Positions 53,392 through 62,064 are shown, counted from the stretch's first letter. The stretch: 62,836 nucleotides of DNA from Lachnospiraceae bacterium (GCA_017444015.1 JAFSXN010000117.1:1-62836), one strand, 5' to 3'. A program made the numbers and translations. Notes: generated from the letters alone by a model not told the origin.

Positions 53392-55224
53392 TTAGTTCAT
53401 GGAATTCTCCTGCTTTAATATCAGTGAAATGATCCCGTCCGTTTCCCAGTCGATGTACTGATACTGAAGAAACTCATTGGACATATAGAAGTCTTCGCTG
53501 TTCTGGTAGGGGGCATTGTAGCTCTTCCCTTCCTCGTTACGGCTTGTGTACAGCTCGGTCAGCTCTTTTGCCGGTCCAAGTCCCGTTACAAGCAGGCATA
53601 TAATAAGAAGAACCGCATACCAGCGATTCCCATCGAAGATGGGTCGCGCAGAATTTACTTGCAAATTCTGCATAAGAGAATCGCTCCGCGATTCTTCCAT
53701 GCGATCCCCACCAAAGATGGGGCGAGCAGGCTTAAGCCCCGTAAGCGCTCCGACCATACGCTCGACTACCATAATGCAAAGAACTAAGAGCGCCGGGATA
53801 CTCGCCCGCATACACAGATCATTATAATATCCCATTGTAAAGAACGGGTAACAGAAAAGGCTGATCGAAACAGCAAGCAGCAGCTCCCGGTCGCCGTTCC
53901 TTTCCCTGAAGCAATTCTCTGGTCCTGCCGTTTCCGTTCCTTCGTGTTCCGACTCATCCTGTACCGGCTCATTTCCATTCCGTCCGGGAAACAGCAGCAA
54001 AAACACCCATAAGAGCCAGGCCGCTTCGAAGGTAAACCAGGTCCAGAAGTAGCCGTGATAATCGATCATCGCAAAGCTCATAGCGCTTCCCGCAGGCTTA
54101 CTCTGCAGATAATTCCCCAGGATATAGATCAGCAAAACGGCAAGCACCGGCAGAGACGCGAGATTCCATGGAGAAAACAGCTTCCGGATATACTGTGTCC
54201 AGGTGACAGCCGTATATTTTGTTTCATTCGTATCTGCCCGGTTACCATCCTCTGCAGGCTTCCGGTTACTGGCAGGACCGGTTTTACTTTGCTTTATCTT
54301 TGTAAAAACCATATCCAGCAGAAAGACCGTCCCCATCAGAACAGCCATCCCCAGAAAAACAAAGGTAGAATGCAGTACAAGCGGTGCGAGGATCAGCCCC
54401 CAGACCTCCGGCTTCTTTCGATAAACGTAGAACAGAGCCGAGGAAATCAGCCCGGAAACGAATTGCGGGAAAACATAAGATAACAGCGTTATATTTGATG
54501 AATACTGGATCCAGATCGTGTTGCTGAGCCATTGGACCCCATCCCGGGTCTCCTCCGGAAACCAGACCCGAAACAGTCCCGCAAGCGGACATATGAAGGT
54601 TCCGAATAAAAAGACTCCAAAAAAGATCAGCGGAAGAAAATACCCCTTTCCTCTTCCAAAGCTCCGATACAGGACTAAGATGGAAATGAAGATTCCGATC
54701 GCTACCCAGACAAGCAGAAAAAGCTCAGCGTTGTCAAGGGGCTCCCCAAGGCTCTTCGGCAGGAGCCCTGCAAAGAGGGCTGCCGGCAGATAGTCCGCGA
54801 TATAATAGCTCAGTACGCCGGTCCTTCCGGAAAAGCTGTAAACGATCGGGGGCTTTTGCTCTAACAGATCCTTTAACAGAACATTATGCTTGTACCAGTC
54901 CGCCGTCTGGGAAACAAAGCCGCCAAGCCCGGAGGCCACGCACCAGAGAACGCAAAGCGCAAGTGTCACAGCCGCACAGACCAGATTTAGCAATACCGCC
55001 CTCTTCAATCCGAAAAAATCCCCTGTTCTCGGCTCCCCGGCCTCCCGCTGCTCTGAAATAAAAATTACATCTCTGTCAAAATAAAACAGAAGCTCGATCG
55101 CGGCAAGAGTGACCAGAAAGACCGGCAGGGCGATCCAGAGCTTCGTCCAGCCAAACAGGAAGATGACGAGCGGAAGATATAAGTATAGAAATGCCGATAA
55201 TTCAACCCATTTTACCCGTTTCAA
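53392..55224 (-). CDS. Polytopic membrane protein of unknown function with an in-frame palindromic insertion
   Basis: This is a 610-residue integral membrane protein with about 12 hydrophobic segments and no soluble domain I recognise; a glycosyltransferase or polymer export role is possible. Between two helices, residues of about 500-535 (RPIFGGDR...RPIFDGNR) are encoded by a palindromic repeat at 53623-53727. The start overlaps the end of the capA-like gene by 4 bp, so it is in an operon with it. Confidence 0.7.
   Translation of the reverse strand: MKRVKWVELSAFLYLYLPLVIFLFGWTKLWIALPVFLVTLAAIELLFYFDRDVIFISEQREAGEPRTGDFFGLKRAVLLNLVCAAVTLALCVLWCVASGLGGFVSQTADWYKHNVLLKDLLEQKPPIVYSFSGRTGVLSYYIADYLPAALFAGLLPKSLGEPLDNAELFLLVWVAIGIFISILVLYRSFGRGKGYFLPLIFFGVFLFGTFICPLAGLFRVWFPEETRDGVQWLSNTIWIQYSSNITLLSYVFPQFVSGLISSALFYVYRKKPEVWGLILAPLVLHSTFVFLGMAVLMGTVFLLDMVFTKIKQSKTGPASNRKPAEDGNRADTNETKYTAVTWTQYIRKLFSPWNLASLPVLAVLLIYILGNYLQSKPAGSAMSFAMIDYHGYFWTWFTFEAAWLLWVFLLLFPGRNGNEPVQDESEHEGTETAGPENCFRERNGDRELLLAVSISLFCYPFFTMGYYNDLCMRASIPALLVLCIMVVERMVGALTGLKPARPIFGGDRMEESRSDSLMQNLQVNSARPIFDGNRWYAVLLIICLLVTGLGPAKELTELYTSRNEEGKSYNAPYQNSEDFYMSNEFLQYQYIDWETDGIISLILKQENSMN
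53623..53727. repeat. In-gene hairpin repeat
   Basis: The segment contains four hairpins in a row: CCCATC/GATGGG, GCAGAATTT/AAATTCTGC (9 bp), AGAGAATCG/CGCGATTCT and CCCCACC/GGGGCG-type arms. It repeats the peptide RPIF(D/G)G at both ends in inverted arrangement. It stays in frame within the membrane protein gene, unlike a neutral insertion. Confidence 0.7.
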
Positions 55225-56678
55225 TTTTGCTCCTGCTCCTGCAGCTGTAAGGCCTGTTGTAACGCCTGCTGCTGTAAAAGTAACTCCATCGCGGGATCCA
55301 CCGCAGGCACCTCTTCAGCGGAATCCTCCGGTGTCGGGGTCGTCCGGACAAATTCCTTTGACGGCGAGGTATTCTGCCCGTTCTGGATATTATGATTCGT
55401 AGAGGAAGCCGTGATCACGCCCTCTGACGATATCTCCGCGTAATTCGAGATCCCCTGCAGATACGTCAAAATCCGCTCCTTCTCGCTTTCCGAGGAAAGC
55501 CAGGTATGACATCCCCTTTGTATACAGGGCACAAACTCAAATTCCCGGATCGAAACCGTCTCCCCCGAGGTATCAAGCGTCACCCGCGCAAAGCCCGTAT
55601 CGATGGTCCGGGAATTGAACCAGAAATTCCCTAGGCTGTAGAAGACCGGCACACCGTCCACATAGTCGATCCCCTGCAGGCAATGGGAATGATCCCCGAT
55701 GACCAGATCCGCCCCGGCAGCCACATAATCCTTCGCTAACTTCCTCTGGCTCTCCTCTACAAGATCCGTATTCTCGCTTCCCCAGTGAACATAGACTACC
55801 ACAAAATCCGAATTCTCCGAAGCCGTCCGGATACAGGAAACCATCTTAGAGGAATCCAGCGTCCGAAGAACTCCCGGGGTATCCGCCGTAGCCTCCTTCG
55901 TATCCGGATTCCCGGTCCGCTCGATCTGCGTCGCTGAGGTATAGGCGATGGTCTTGCCGTTTATCCTGAAATAAACCGGCTTCATTGCCTCCTCGATGTT
56001 CTTTCCCGCGCCGACAAAGGGAACCCTTGCCTCGTTTAAAATATCGATGGTATCCGAAAGGGCATCGGCCCCGTAATCGTAAGCGTGATTATTTCCGAGG
56101 GAAACGATATCCACGCCCATATCCTTCAGGTATTTGACACTTTCAGGCTTCGCCCGGAACGTGAACATCTTCCCCTCTCTGGCGGAGCCTCTGTTACTGT
56201 AGGGAAACTCATTGTTCGCCATAAAGATATCCGAGTCATTCAAGCCCGCAATAACCTCCGGCGCAATCACGCCAAGCACCCCGTTTCCCTGCTTATACAG
56301 CTCGCTCATATTGCTGTAGCCCTCGGCAAAGGAAATATCCCCGATAAAGGTCAGCACCGCCGTCGAAAGGTCGTCCGTCTCGACGGAATAAATCTTGTTC
56401 ACATCGTCATAGATCTCCTCGTAGACAAACTCCTCCGGGGCCTCTTCCTCCCCTTTGCCGGTGTTTTCCTCGCTATCCACGCTCACGTCCACTTTGATAT
56501 CCTCGGAATTGATCACAATGATCGGGACCTCCTCGTCCCATTCCGAGGCCTGGCTCTCCTGCGCTTCCTTTGGAAATACAGCTTCCTTAGCGCGGTCAAT
56601 GAGGCCGCATCCGGCAAGCAAGCTCAAAAAAAGAGCGCAAAGTATTATAACCCCGCGCTCAATCCGGCTGCTGTCCAT
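55221..56678 (-). CDS. CapA-family lipoprotein (poly-gamma-glutamate synthesis/metallophosphatase-like)
   Basis: This is a 485-residue protein from ATG 56676-56678, set by GGAG 8 bp upstream (a Met six codons earlier is possible). The lipobox LLAGC (Cys24) follows a short signal. The CapA domain (about 105-400) has TFIGDISFAEG, NNEFPYSNRG, VSLGNNHAYDYG, VYVHWGSEN and GDHSHCLQG with metal-binding Asp, Asn and His residues, and GNFWFNSR. The C-terminal tail is Gln-rich. The family is tied to extracellular polymer assembly. Its start overlaps the DUF1349 gene by 20 bp. Confidence 0.88.
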   Translation of the reverse strand: MDSSRIERGVIILCALFLSLLAGCGLIDRAKEAVFPKEAQESQASEWDEEVPIIVINSEDIKVDVSVDSEENTGKGEEEAPEEFVYEEIYDDVNKIYSVETDDLSTAVLTFIGDISFAEGYSNMSELYKQGNGVLGVIAPEVIAGLNDSDIFMANNEFPYSNRGSAREGKMFTFRAKPESVKYLKDMGVDIVSLGNNHAYDYGADALSDTIDILNEARVPFVGAGKNIEEAMKPVYFRINGKTIAYTSATQIERTGNPDTKEATADTPGVLRTLDSSKMVSCIRTASENSDFVVVYVHWGSENTDLVEESQRKLAKDYVAAGADLVIGDHSHCLQGIDYVDGVPVFYSLGNFWFNSRTIDTGFARVTLDTSGETVSIREFEFVPCIQRGCHTWLSSESEKERILTYLQGISNYAEISSEGVITASSTNHNIQNGQNTSPSKEFVRTTPTPEDSAEEVPAVDPAMELLLQQQALQQALQLQEQEQN

Positions 56679-57258
56679 CGTGCGCTCTCCATGCACATTC
56701 CGTAAGCTCTATATTGCTGAATACCGCCGTAAAGGAGGATTCCTCCGGAGAACAGGCGTAAATGCCAAACCGGACCGTCCCGTCCCCCCGGAACATATGG
56801 CAGACCCGCATCTGCTTCCAATATTCTCCGTCGTCCGAACTCTCGATACAATAGTCGTCCTCTCTTCTGCTCAGGCGATACCACATGGACTTGATCCCCG
56901 CAGGGATCTCTGTCGTTGCCCAGTCGGAATAGCCATGATTTGTAACCACGCTCCCGAGATGCTGGTACTCCTCATTTTCATATTCGACCGAGCCCTTCAA
57001 CCAGTTCTCACTGTCCAGATACATAACAATGCCACACTGATCAAACCGGCAGTGACTCTCTTCAAAGGAGGTCTTTACTATAAAGCTGAAATAACGCTCA
57101 TTTGACTCCATCTGAAGCACCGGCGCATTGTCATTGCGGAAATGGTAATAGGTCCTCTGCCAGAGATCCGTATGGGGCAGCGTCGTGATCGACACCCTGT
57201 CCCCCTCCACCGTATATGCCTTCGGCTCCCTGGTCCATTGAAACTGCTCCATATCCAT
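56659..57258 (-). CDS. DUF1349 family protein (beta-jellyroll)
   Basis: This is a 199-residue protein of the DUF1349 (concanavalin-like jellyroll) family: GIVMYLDSENWLKGSVEYEN, TNHGYSDWAT, SMWYRLSRREDDYCIESSDDG and FGIYACSPE. The fold binds or processes sugars, but the role is unknown. No signal peptide. It is the first gene of a three-gene unit. No promoter of its own is visible in the 102 bp before it, which contain the rplA terminator. Confidence 0.88.
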   Translation of the reverse strand: MDMEQFQWTREPKAYTVEGDRVSITTLPHTDLWQRTYYHFRNDNAPVLQMESNERYFSFIVKTSFEESHCRFDQCGIVMYLDSENWLKGSVEYENEEYQHLGSVVTNHGYSDWATTEIPAGIKSMWYRLSRREDDYCIESSDDGEYWKQMRVCHMFRGDGTVRFGIYACSPEESSFTAVFSNIELTECAWRAHDGQQPD

Positions 57259-57288
57259 ATTGATTTTCCTCTTGGCGGTCCTGCCATG

Positions 57289-57320
57289 AAAAGGGACCCT
57301 GACCTTGGATCAGAGTCCCC
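57289..57320 (-). terminator. Terminator after rplA
   Basis: On the minus strand GGGACTCTGA and TCAGGGTCCC pair (10-bp stem with a 7-nt loop) and are followed by four Ts. It ends the rpmG-secE-nusG-rplK-rplA transcript, probably incompletely, since the next gene has no clear promoter. Confidence 0.8.
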
Positions 57321-57360
57321 TGATTATTCTTTGAATCTGCCTTGTATCCGGCCTGCTGCC

Positions 57361-58050
57361 TCAGAACTTCGCTGTCGAAACCTTGACACCGGGGCCCATG
57401 GTCGTAGCCAGAACGATGCTTCTCATATACTGACCCTTTAAAGCGCTGGGCTTAGCCTTGACAAGCGCCTCCATCAGGGCGTCAAAGTTTTCGGAGAGCT
57501 TCTGCTCATCGAAGGAAACCTTGCCGATGGGAGCGTGAATAATATTCGTCTTGTCCAGACGGTACTCGATCTTACCGGCTTTGATTTCCTTTACAGCCTT
57601 CGTAACATCGGGAGTAACCGTACCGGCCTTCGGGTTCGGCATCAGACCCTTAGGTCCTAAGATCTTACCGAGACGACCTACAACACCCATCATATCGGGA
57701 GTCGCAACTACTACGTCGAAATCCAGCCATCCCTCATTCTGGATCTTCGGGATCAGCTCGTCGCCGCCTACGTGATCCGCGCCCGCGGCTTCCGCTTCCG
57801 CTAACTTATCGCCCTTGGCGAAAACCAGAACTCTTGTCGTACGGCCGGTTCCGTTCGGGAGAACAACCGCGCCTCTGACCTGCTGCTCTGCGTGACGTCC
57901 GTCACAGCCTGTCTTTACATGAACCTCAACCGTCTCGTCAAACTTCGCGGTTGCAGTCTTCTTGATCAACGAAATAGCCTCCGCCGGCTCATACAGCATA
58001 GCGCGGTCTACCAGCTTAGCGGCCTCTTTATATTTCTTTCCGTGCTTCAT
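57361..58050 (-). CDS. rplA: 50S ribosomal protein L1
   Basis: This is a 229-residue L1, the 23S rRNA stalk protein that also acts as a translational repressor. It contains [65 protein letters not shown] (in parts) and the C-terminal [12 protein letters not shown]. It follows rplK by 16 bp. Normally rplJ would follow, but here about 12.7 kb of accessory DNA intervenes. Confidence 0.97.
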   Translation of the reverse strand: MKHGKKYKEAAKLVDRAMLYEPAEAISLIKKTATAKFDETVEVHVKTGCDGRHAEQQVRGAVVLPNGTGRTTRVLVFAKGDKLAEAEAAGADHVGGDELIPKIQNEGWLDFDVVVATPDMMGVVGRLGKILGPKGLMPNPKAGTVTPDVTKAVKEIKAGKIEYRLDKTNIIHAPIGKVSFDEQKLSENFDALMEALVKAKPSALKGQYMRSIVLATTMGPGVKVSTAKF

Positions 58051-58066
58051 ACCGTTTCCGTCCCTC

Positions 58067-58492
58067 CTACTCTTCGACGGTCACGCCCATGCTTCTGGCG
58101 GTTCCCGCGATCATACTCATTGCTGCTTCGACCGATGCCGCGTTCAGATCAGGCATCTTTGTCTCCGCGATCTCCTTCAGCTTATCCTTGCTAAGCTGAG
58201 CGACCTTCGTCTTGTTCGGAACACCCGAACCCTTGGGAATATTGCATGCTTTCTTGATCAGAACCGCAGCGGGAGGAGTCTTGGTAATGAAGCTGAAGCT
58301 CCTGTCTGCGTAAACTGTGATGACAACAGGGATCAGAACGTCCCCCTTGTCTGCTGTTCTGGCATTAAACTGCTTCGTAAATTCTACGATATTCACGCCG
58401 TGCTGACCGAGAGCCGGTCCTACCGGGGGTGCCGGTGTAGCTTTTCCGGCGGGAATCTGCAGCTTAATATAGCCCTCCACCTTTTTTGCCAT
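58067..58492 (-). CDS. rplK: 50S ribosomal protein L11
   Basis: This is a 141-residue L11 with [32 protein letters not shown] (in halves), the proline-rich hinge region and the C-terminal rRNA-binding domain ([12 protein letters not shown]). It binds the GTPase-associated 23S region. Its 188-bp gap from nusG holds repeat F3 copy 2 and is longer than usual. Confidence 0.97.
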   Translation of the reverse strand: MAKKVEGYIKLQIPAGKATPAPPVGPALGQHGVNIVEFTKQFNARTADKGDVLIPVVITVYADRSFSFITKTPPAAVLIKKACNIPKGSGVPNKTKVAQLSKDKLKEIAETKMPDLNAASVEAAMSMIAGTARSMGVTVEE

Positions 58493-58545
58493 GTTGTTTT
58501 CCTCCTTTTGGTATTATCGGGTTTGGCAACCCTCCCATTTATAAT

Positions 58546-58679
58546 GATAGGATTTGCTGACAACTCCCACAAATCCATTATCGACAAAAACATCTAAAAA
58601 ACAGATGTTTTTGCCCCTCTGAGTTTTGCTCATCTTCTTTTCCAGGAATCAGAAACGGGAAATCCGCAAAACATCAGAG
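58546..58679 (+). repeat. Dispersed repeat F3, copy 2, between nusG and rplK
   Basis: This 134-bp copy matches 18446-18580 in its first 55 and last 20 bp and is more diverged in the middle. It keeps the three hairpins (GGATTTG/CAAATCC, AAAACATCT/AGATGTTTT, CTCTGAGTTTTGC with GCAAAACATCAGAG). Its right end abuts the nusG stop codon exactly. On the minus strand the middle hairpin ends in TTTTTG and could act as a partial terminator within the operon. Confidence 0.78.
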
Positions 58680-59210
58680 TCATAGCTTCGATATTTCATC
58701 AAAGCTGATCTCAACCGGCGTTTCTCTTCCAAACAGCTCTACGTTGATCGTAGCCATCTGCTTGTTCATATCCATACGCTGGATCACGCCGATCGTATCC
58801 TTCCAGACACCCGCTACAACAGAAACCGTATCGCCCTCGTCGAAGTCGATGAAGACATTCTCACTCTTGATGCCGAGAGGCTTCATCTCGTTTTCCGTAA
58901 GCGGTACCGGCTTGCTTCCGGGTCCTACGAAGCCGGTCACGCCCCTGGTATTCCTGACGACATACCAGGTAACGTCATTCATAAACATATTCACCAGAAC
59001 ATAGCCGGGAAACAGCTTCTTCGCAACCGTCTTCCGCTCTCCGTTCTTAAACTCGGTCACATCCTGCATCGGAACCCTGACCTCCAGGATCTCGTCCTCC
59101 AGATGCCTGTTCTCGATGGCTTTCTCGATATTCGTCTTGACCTTGTTCTCATATCCCGAATATGTATGAACAACATACCAGCCGGATTCACTGCTGTTAT
59201 ATTCTGCCAT
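58680..59210 (-). CDS. nusG: Transcription elongation/termination factor NusG
   Basis: This is a 176-residue NusG: NGN domain (about 8-115, WYVVHTYSGYENKVKTNIE and LFPGYVLVNM) and a C-terminal KOW domain (about 125-176, GDTVSVVAGVWKDTIGVIQ). It binds RNA polymerase and, in Firmicutes, stimulates pausing. It lies 7 bp after secE. Its stop codon is directly adjacent to repeat F3. Confidence 0.97.
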   Translation of the reverse strand: MAEYNSSESGWYVVHTYSGYENKVKTNIEKAIENRHLEDEILEVRVPMQDVTEFKNGERKTVAKKLFPGYVLVNMFMNDVTWYVVRNTRGVTGFVGPGSKPVPLTENEMKPLGIKSENVFIDFDEGDTVSVVAGVWKDTIGVIQRMDMNKQMATINVELFGRETPVEISFDEISKL

Positions 59211-59217
59211 AAAAAGC

Positions 59218-59454
59218 TCAGCCTCCGATATTAATTATGAAATCGATACCGTACTGCATTATCATATCCAGGATCGCGATGATCACTCCTACAATCACGG
59301 AAACAACCACGACCGAGATCGTCTGCTTGGTAACATTCTCGCGCGTTTCCCATGCGATCTTGTTAAACTCCGCCTTCAGGCCCTTGAACCAGCTGCCCGC
59401 CTTCTCGGAAACAGCAGACGTATTGGAATTGGTGTTCGAATTATTGTCGCTCAT
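59218..59454 (-). CDS. secE: Preprotein translocase subunit SecE
   Basis: This is a 78-residue SecE. An N-terminal polar stretch, then SWFKGLKAEFNKIAWETRENVTKQT (the conserved amphipathic segment) and one transmembrane helix (about 48-72). It clamps SecY in the translocon. It lies 2 bp downstream of rpmG in the classical order. Confidence 0.95.
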   Translation of the reverse strand: MSDNNSNTNSNTSAVSEKAGSWFKGLKAEFNKIAWETRENVTKQTISVVVVSVIVGVIIAILDMIMQYGIDFIINIGG

Positions 59455-59456
59455 AA

Positions 59457-59606
59457 TTACTTCGTCTCCTTATGCAGAGTATGCGTTCTGCAGAATCTGC
59501 AATACTTCTTGGTCTCAATACGATCCGGATGAGTCTTCTTATCCTTCGTCGTATCATAATTCCGATTCTTGCACTCTGTACAGGCAAGGGTTATTCTCGT
59601 ACGCAT
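59457..59606 (-). CDS. rpmG: 50S ribosomal protein L33
   Basis: This is a 49-residue L33 with the zinc-binding CxxC pairs: CTEC near the start and CRFC at 36-41. It is [20 protein letters not shown] at the N-terminus and ends HTLHKETK. The Cys-containing form predominates in zinc-replete growth. It is first in the rpmG-secE-nusG-rplK-rplA unit. It is too short for common ORF cut-offs. Confidence 0.95.
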   Translation of the reverse strand: MRTRITLACTECKNRNYDTTKDKKTHPDRIETKKYCRFCRTHTLHKETK

Positions 59607-59640
59607 CGCGTTACCTCCATTACAAAATCAAGATAATTTA

Positions 59641-59750
59641 GACAGGATCTGCTGACAACTGACAACTGACAACTGACAACTGACAACTGACAACTGACAA
59701 CTGACAACTGACAACTATAATTATCGCAAATCCTACGTCGACAAAACAAC
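59641..59750 (+). repeat. F3-related sequence containing nine tandem TGACAAC heptamers, in the rpmG 5' leader
   Basis: GACAGGATCTGCTGACAACT at 59641 matches the left end of F3 (GATAGGATTTGCTGACAACT at 58546). The unit TGACAAC is then repeated nine times without interruption (59653-59715), followed by ATTATCGCAAATCC and TCGACAAAACA, again F3-like. The array therefore sits in the loop of the first F3 hairpin (GGATCTGC with GCAAATCC). It lies between the promoter and rpmG, so it is transcribed and probably slippage-prone. Confidence 0.8.
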
Positions 59751-59804
59751 TGAAACAAGATTTTTTTGTCACAAAAAAAAGCGTTTCCGCCCTCAACGAA
59801 TAAG

Positions 59805-59833
59805 AATATATCATATCGCGAAAGCTACGTCAA
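59805..59833 (-). promoter_or_regulatory. Promoter of rpmG-secE-nusG-rplK-rplA
   Basis: The minus strand has -35 TTGACG (complement of 59828-59833), a 17-bp spacer and -10 TATATT (complement of 59805-59810), about 200 bp upstream of rpmG. The leader includes the heptamer array. Confidence 0.8.
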
Positions 59834-59841
59834 ATCTTTTT

Positions 59842-61476
59842 TCATCCAATTTTCTCTATCCGGCAGCTGTGCTTCTTAAAGTCTCCGCCCTTAGCGTCCT
59901 TATCATAATTAATGCTTACTATCAGAAGATTGTTCCTGTAATGCTCAAGAACTTGCGGATAGTTACGTTCCCTTACCTGATCAGCTGCCGTCTTAACATC
60001 CTTATTATATTTAAGCTCTACAAGAAGAGCAGGTTTATCAGGGTATTTCAGTGATGGAAGGTATACAAGATCGGCATAACCCTTTCCACTGTCGAGCTCC
60101 TGTATTGTCGTATAGTACTTCTGAGCCGAATAAAGAGCGTATTGGATCCCATAACTTAATGCTGCTTCGTCATTATACGTTTTATTTGCAGTACGATCAT
60201 GGGCAAGCTCCATTAGTTCAGCGGCAGCTTTTTCATCCCCTCTCCATATTGCGTCAAGAAGCTTAAGCGAGATTTTAAACGACTCAAATGTGTCAATCCA
60301 TTCATCTGACCTGGTCGAGACCTTGAATTCCTCCAATATCTCTTTATTGGGGATCGAAACCTCCTTTGTTTCGAGATTATATTTCAAATACCCAAGGTGA
60401 ATGAGAACTGCAAGCACATCATCCCTGCAGGTAAAGGTTGTCATATCATTCTGATAGGTAGAAATATCGGCTTTTACACTTCCCCCATCCATCATAAGCG
60501 CAACCGCATCTTTTAATCCGTCCTGATTCATACGGATATACTCCGCAAGCGCTTCGTAAGTTTCCGTCTTATTCCAGTAATTCTGAATATAACCCGTCGT
60601 TACCGCCTTGACTACGGAAAGCGGACTGTAGAGAGATATATTCTGCGGATCATATTCTTTGTTGCGGAATTTCTCTCTTAACTTTACAGGGATCATATTA
60701 CTGACCGTATATCCATCGTACCAGTCTGAAATCTCACCATAATCCATATTATATTCCCTGCACAGCTCCTTAACCTCATCCTCCGTAAAGCCTGTATAGG
60801 GCGCAAGCTGCATTGGCGTTACGATCGAATATTCATCAAACATATTTAAGGCTGAATGTCTGCCGTATTTTTTTATCGGAAGGATCCCGGTCATATATGC
60901 AAGTACAATATATTCATTGTCCTTAAGCCAATCCCTCAAAAAATCAAGATATAACTCCTGGCCCCTCTTATCGTTCTTGTTTTCGCGAAAAATCGCATCC
61001 CACTCATCTATTACGATGACAAAATATTTTCCCTTTGCAGAGTAAACATCTTCAATCGTCTGAATAAGGCTATTTTTATCCTCATATTCAACATCCGGAT
61101 ATGCAGCGCAGATCTCCTTGCATACCAATCTCTGCATCCTGGCAATCGCGGCATCAGTATCAGCGTTTTCCTTAAAGAATCTGGTCATCACAAGCCTTAT
61201 GACATCAAATCCGCCTAAGTACCTGTCCCAGTCTTCGCCCTCCGATACCTTGCATCTTTTAAACAATTCAGTACTATCAGGTCTTCCGTAATAAGCACAG
61301 ATCATATTCGCGGTTATTGACTTTCCAAACCTCCTCGGTCGGGAAACACTGACATATTTTCTCTGTGTTTTCAGTACAGAATTTAGATACAGCAAGATTT
61401 CTGTCTTATCGACAAAAATCTCTGTATTAACTGCTTCCTCAAACGAACCGAAACCAGGATTAAAATATATTCCCAT
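59842..61476 (-). CDS. AAA-ATPase-like protein with a C-terminal PD-(D/E)XK nuclease domain
   Basis: This is a 544-residue protein from ATG 61474-61476 (MGIYFNPGFGSFEEAVN), which has GGAG 8 bp upstream. The AAA-like N-terminal part has FVDKTEIL and RPRRFGKS (P-loop variant), an IDEWD Walker B and a conserved mid-region. The C-terminal PD-(D/E)XK_9 domain (about 440-544) has ADLVYLPS and LLVELKYNKD. These proteins are found in many copies in anaerobes, and a role in defence or mobile-element biology is suspected but unproven. It abuts the ribosomal promoter. Confidence 0.88.
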   Translation of the reverse strand: MGIYFNPGFGSFEEAVNTEIFVDKTEILLYLNSVLKTQRKYVSVSRPRRFGKSITANMICAYYGRPDSTELFKRCKVSEGEDWDRYLGGFDVIRLVMTRFFKENADTDAAIARMQRLVCKEICAAYPDVEYEDKNSLIQTIEDVYSAKGKYFVIVIDEWDAIFRENKNDKRGQELYLDFLRDWLKDNEYIVLAYMTGILPIKKYGRHSALNMFDEYSIVTPMQLAPYTGFTEDEVKELCREYNMDYGEISDWYDGYTVSNMIPVKLREKFRNKEYDPQNISLYSPLSVVKAVTTGYIQNYWNKTETYEALAEYIRMNQDGLKDAVALMMDGGSVKADISTYQNDMTTFTCRDDVLAVLIHLGYLKYNLETKEVSIPNKEILEEFKVSTRSDEWIDTFESFKISLKLLDAIWRGDEKAAAELMELAHDRTANKTYNDEAALSYGIQYALYSAQKYYTTIQELDSGKGYADLVYLPSLKYPDKPALLVELKYNKDVKTAADQVRERNYPQVLEHYRNNLLIVSINYDKDAKGGDFKKHSCRIEKIG

Positions 61477-61533
61477 GCTTTGCTCCAATAACATACTAAC
61501 TCGAAACCACCTGGATCAATCAGGCAGAATACA

Positions 61534-62064
61534 CTAATTCACCGATGCTTTAAGGCGCACGATTTCAGCCAGTGCCTCCTTCAATCTGCGCTCCATATCG
61601 ATCAGTTTGCTCTCGGTATTGGTCAGCTTACCCTCTGTATCGGTCAGCTTGCTCTCTGTATCATTCAGCTTGCCCTTTGTGTAGTTGAGTTCACTCATTG
61701 TGTAGACCAGCTCTGCTTCTGCCTCATTAGCTCTCTTTCTTTCTGCTGCTGTCTCTTCTGCAAATAATTCGTTAATGACCGCACTCATCCGTTTTTCCTC
61801 CTTGCTTTTCCTCACCAAATCTCTATTTGCTCCAGCAAATACATCTACCACGTTATCGGCATATTTTCTGTTTCTATCGTCAAGACTCTGCGAAGCTTTC
61901 AGGATCCCCTGCAGTTCTTCCTGTGTCCCCACATTCGTAAGACTTCTCAGCCAGGTATGTACCTCAGCGTCTTCTTGATCCCATTCGCTCGTCACTATGA
62001 TCTGGGTCCTGAAAGGAAGCGCTCCTCTTATCTCATATATCCCCTTCGCAGCAGCTTCATCGCG
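61534..62064 (-). pseudogene. N-terminally truncated Rpn/PD-(D/E)XK nuclease-family remnant
   Basis: The clear frame 61534-61995 (153 residues) ends in a coiled-coil with repeated TESKLTDTEGKL heptads. Its first part (WDQEDAEVHTWLRSL) resembles the C-terminal half of Rpn-type recombination-promoting nucleases. The frame stays open further to 62064 as EAAAKGIYEIRGALPFRTQI without an ATG, ending at TAG 62065-62067. The nuclease core is missing, so it is likely a remnant. A GTG at 61998 could still start a short protein. Confidence 0.6.

Noticed and set aside
59653-59715. Heptamer array as a CRISPR
   Set aside because: The units are contiguous without spacers and only 7 bp long; it is a simple tandem repeat.
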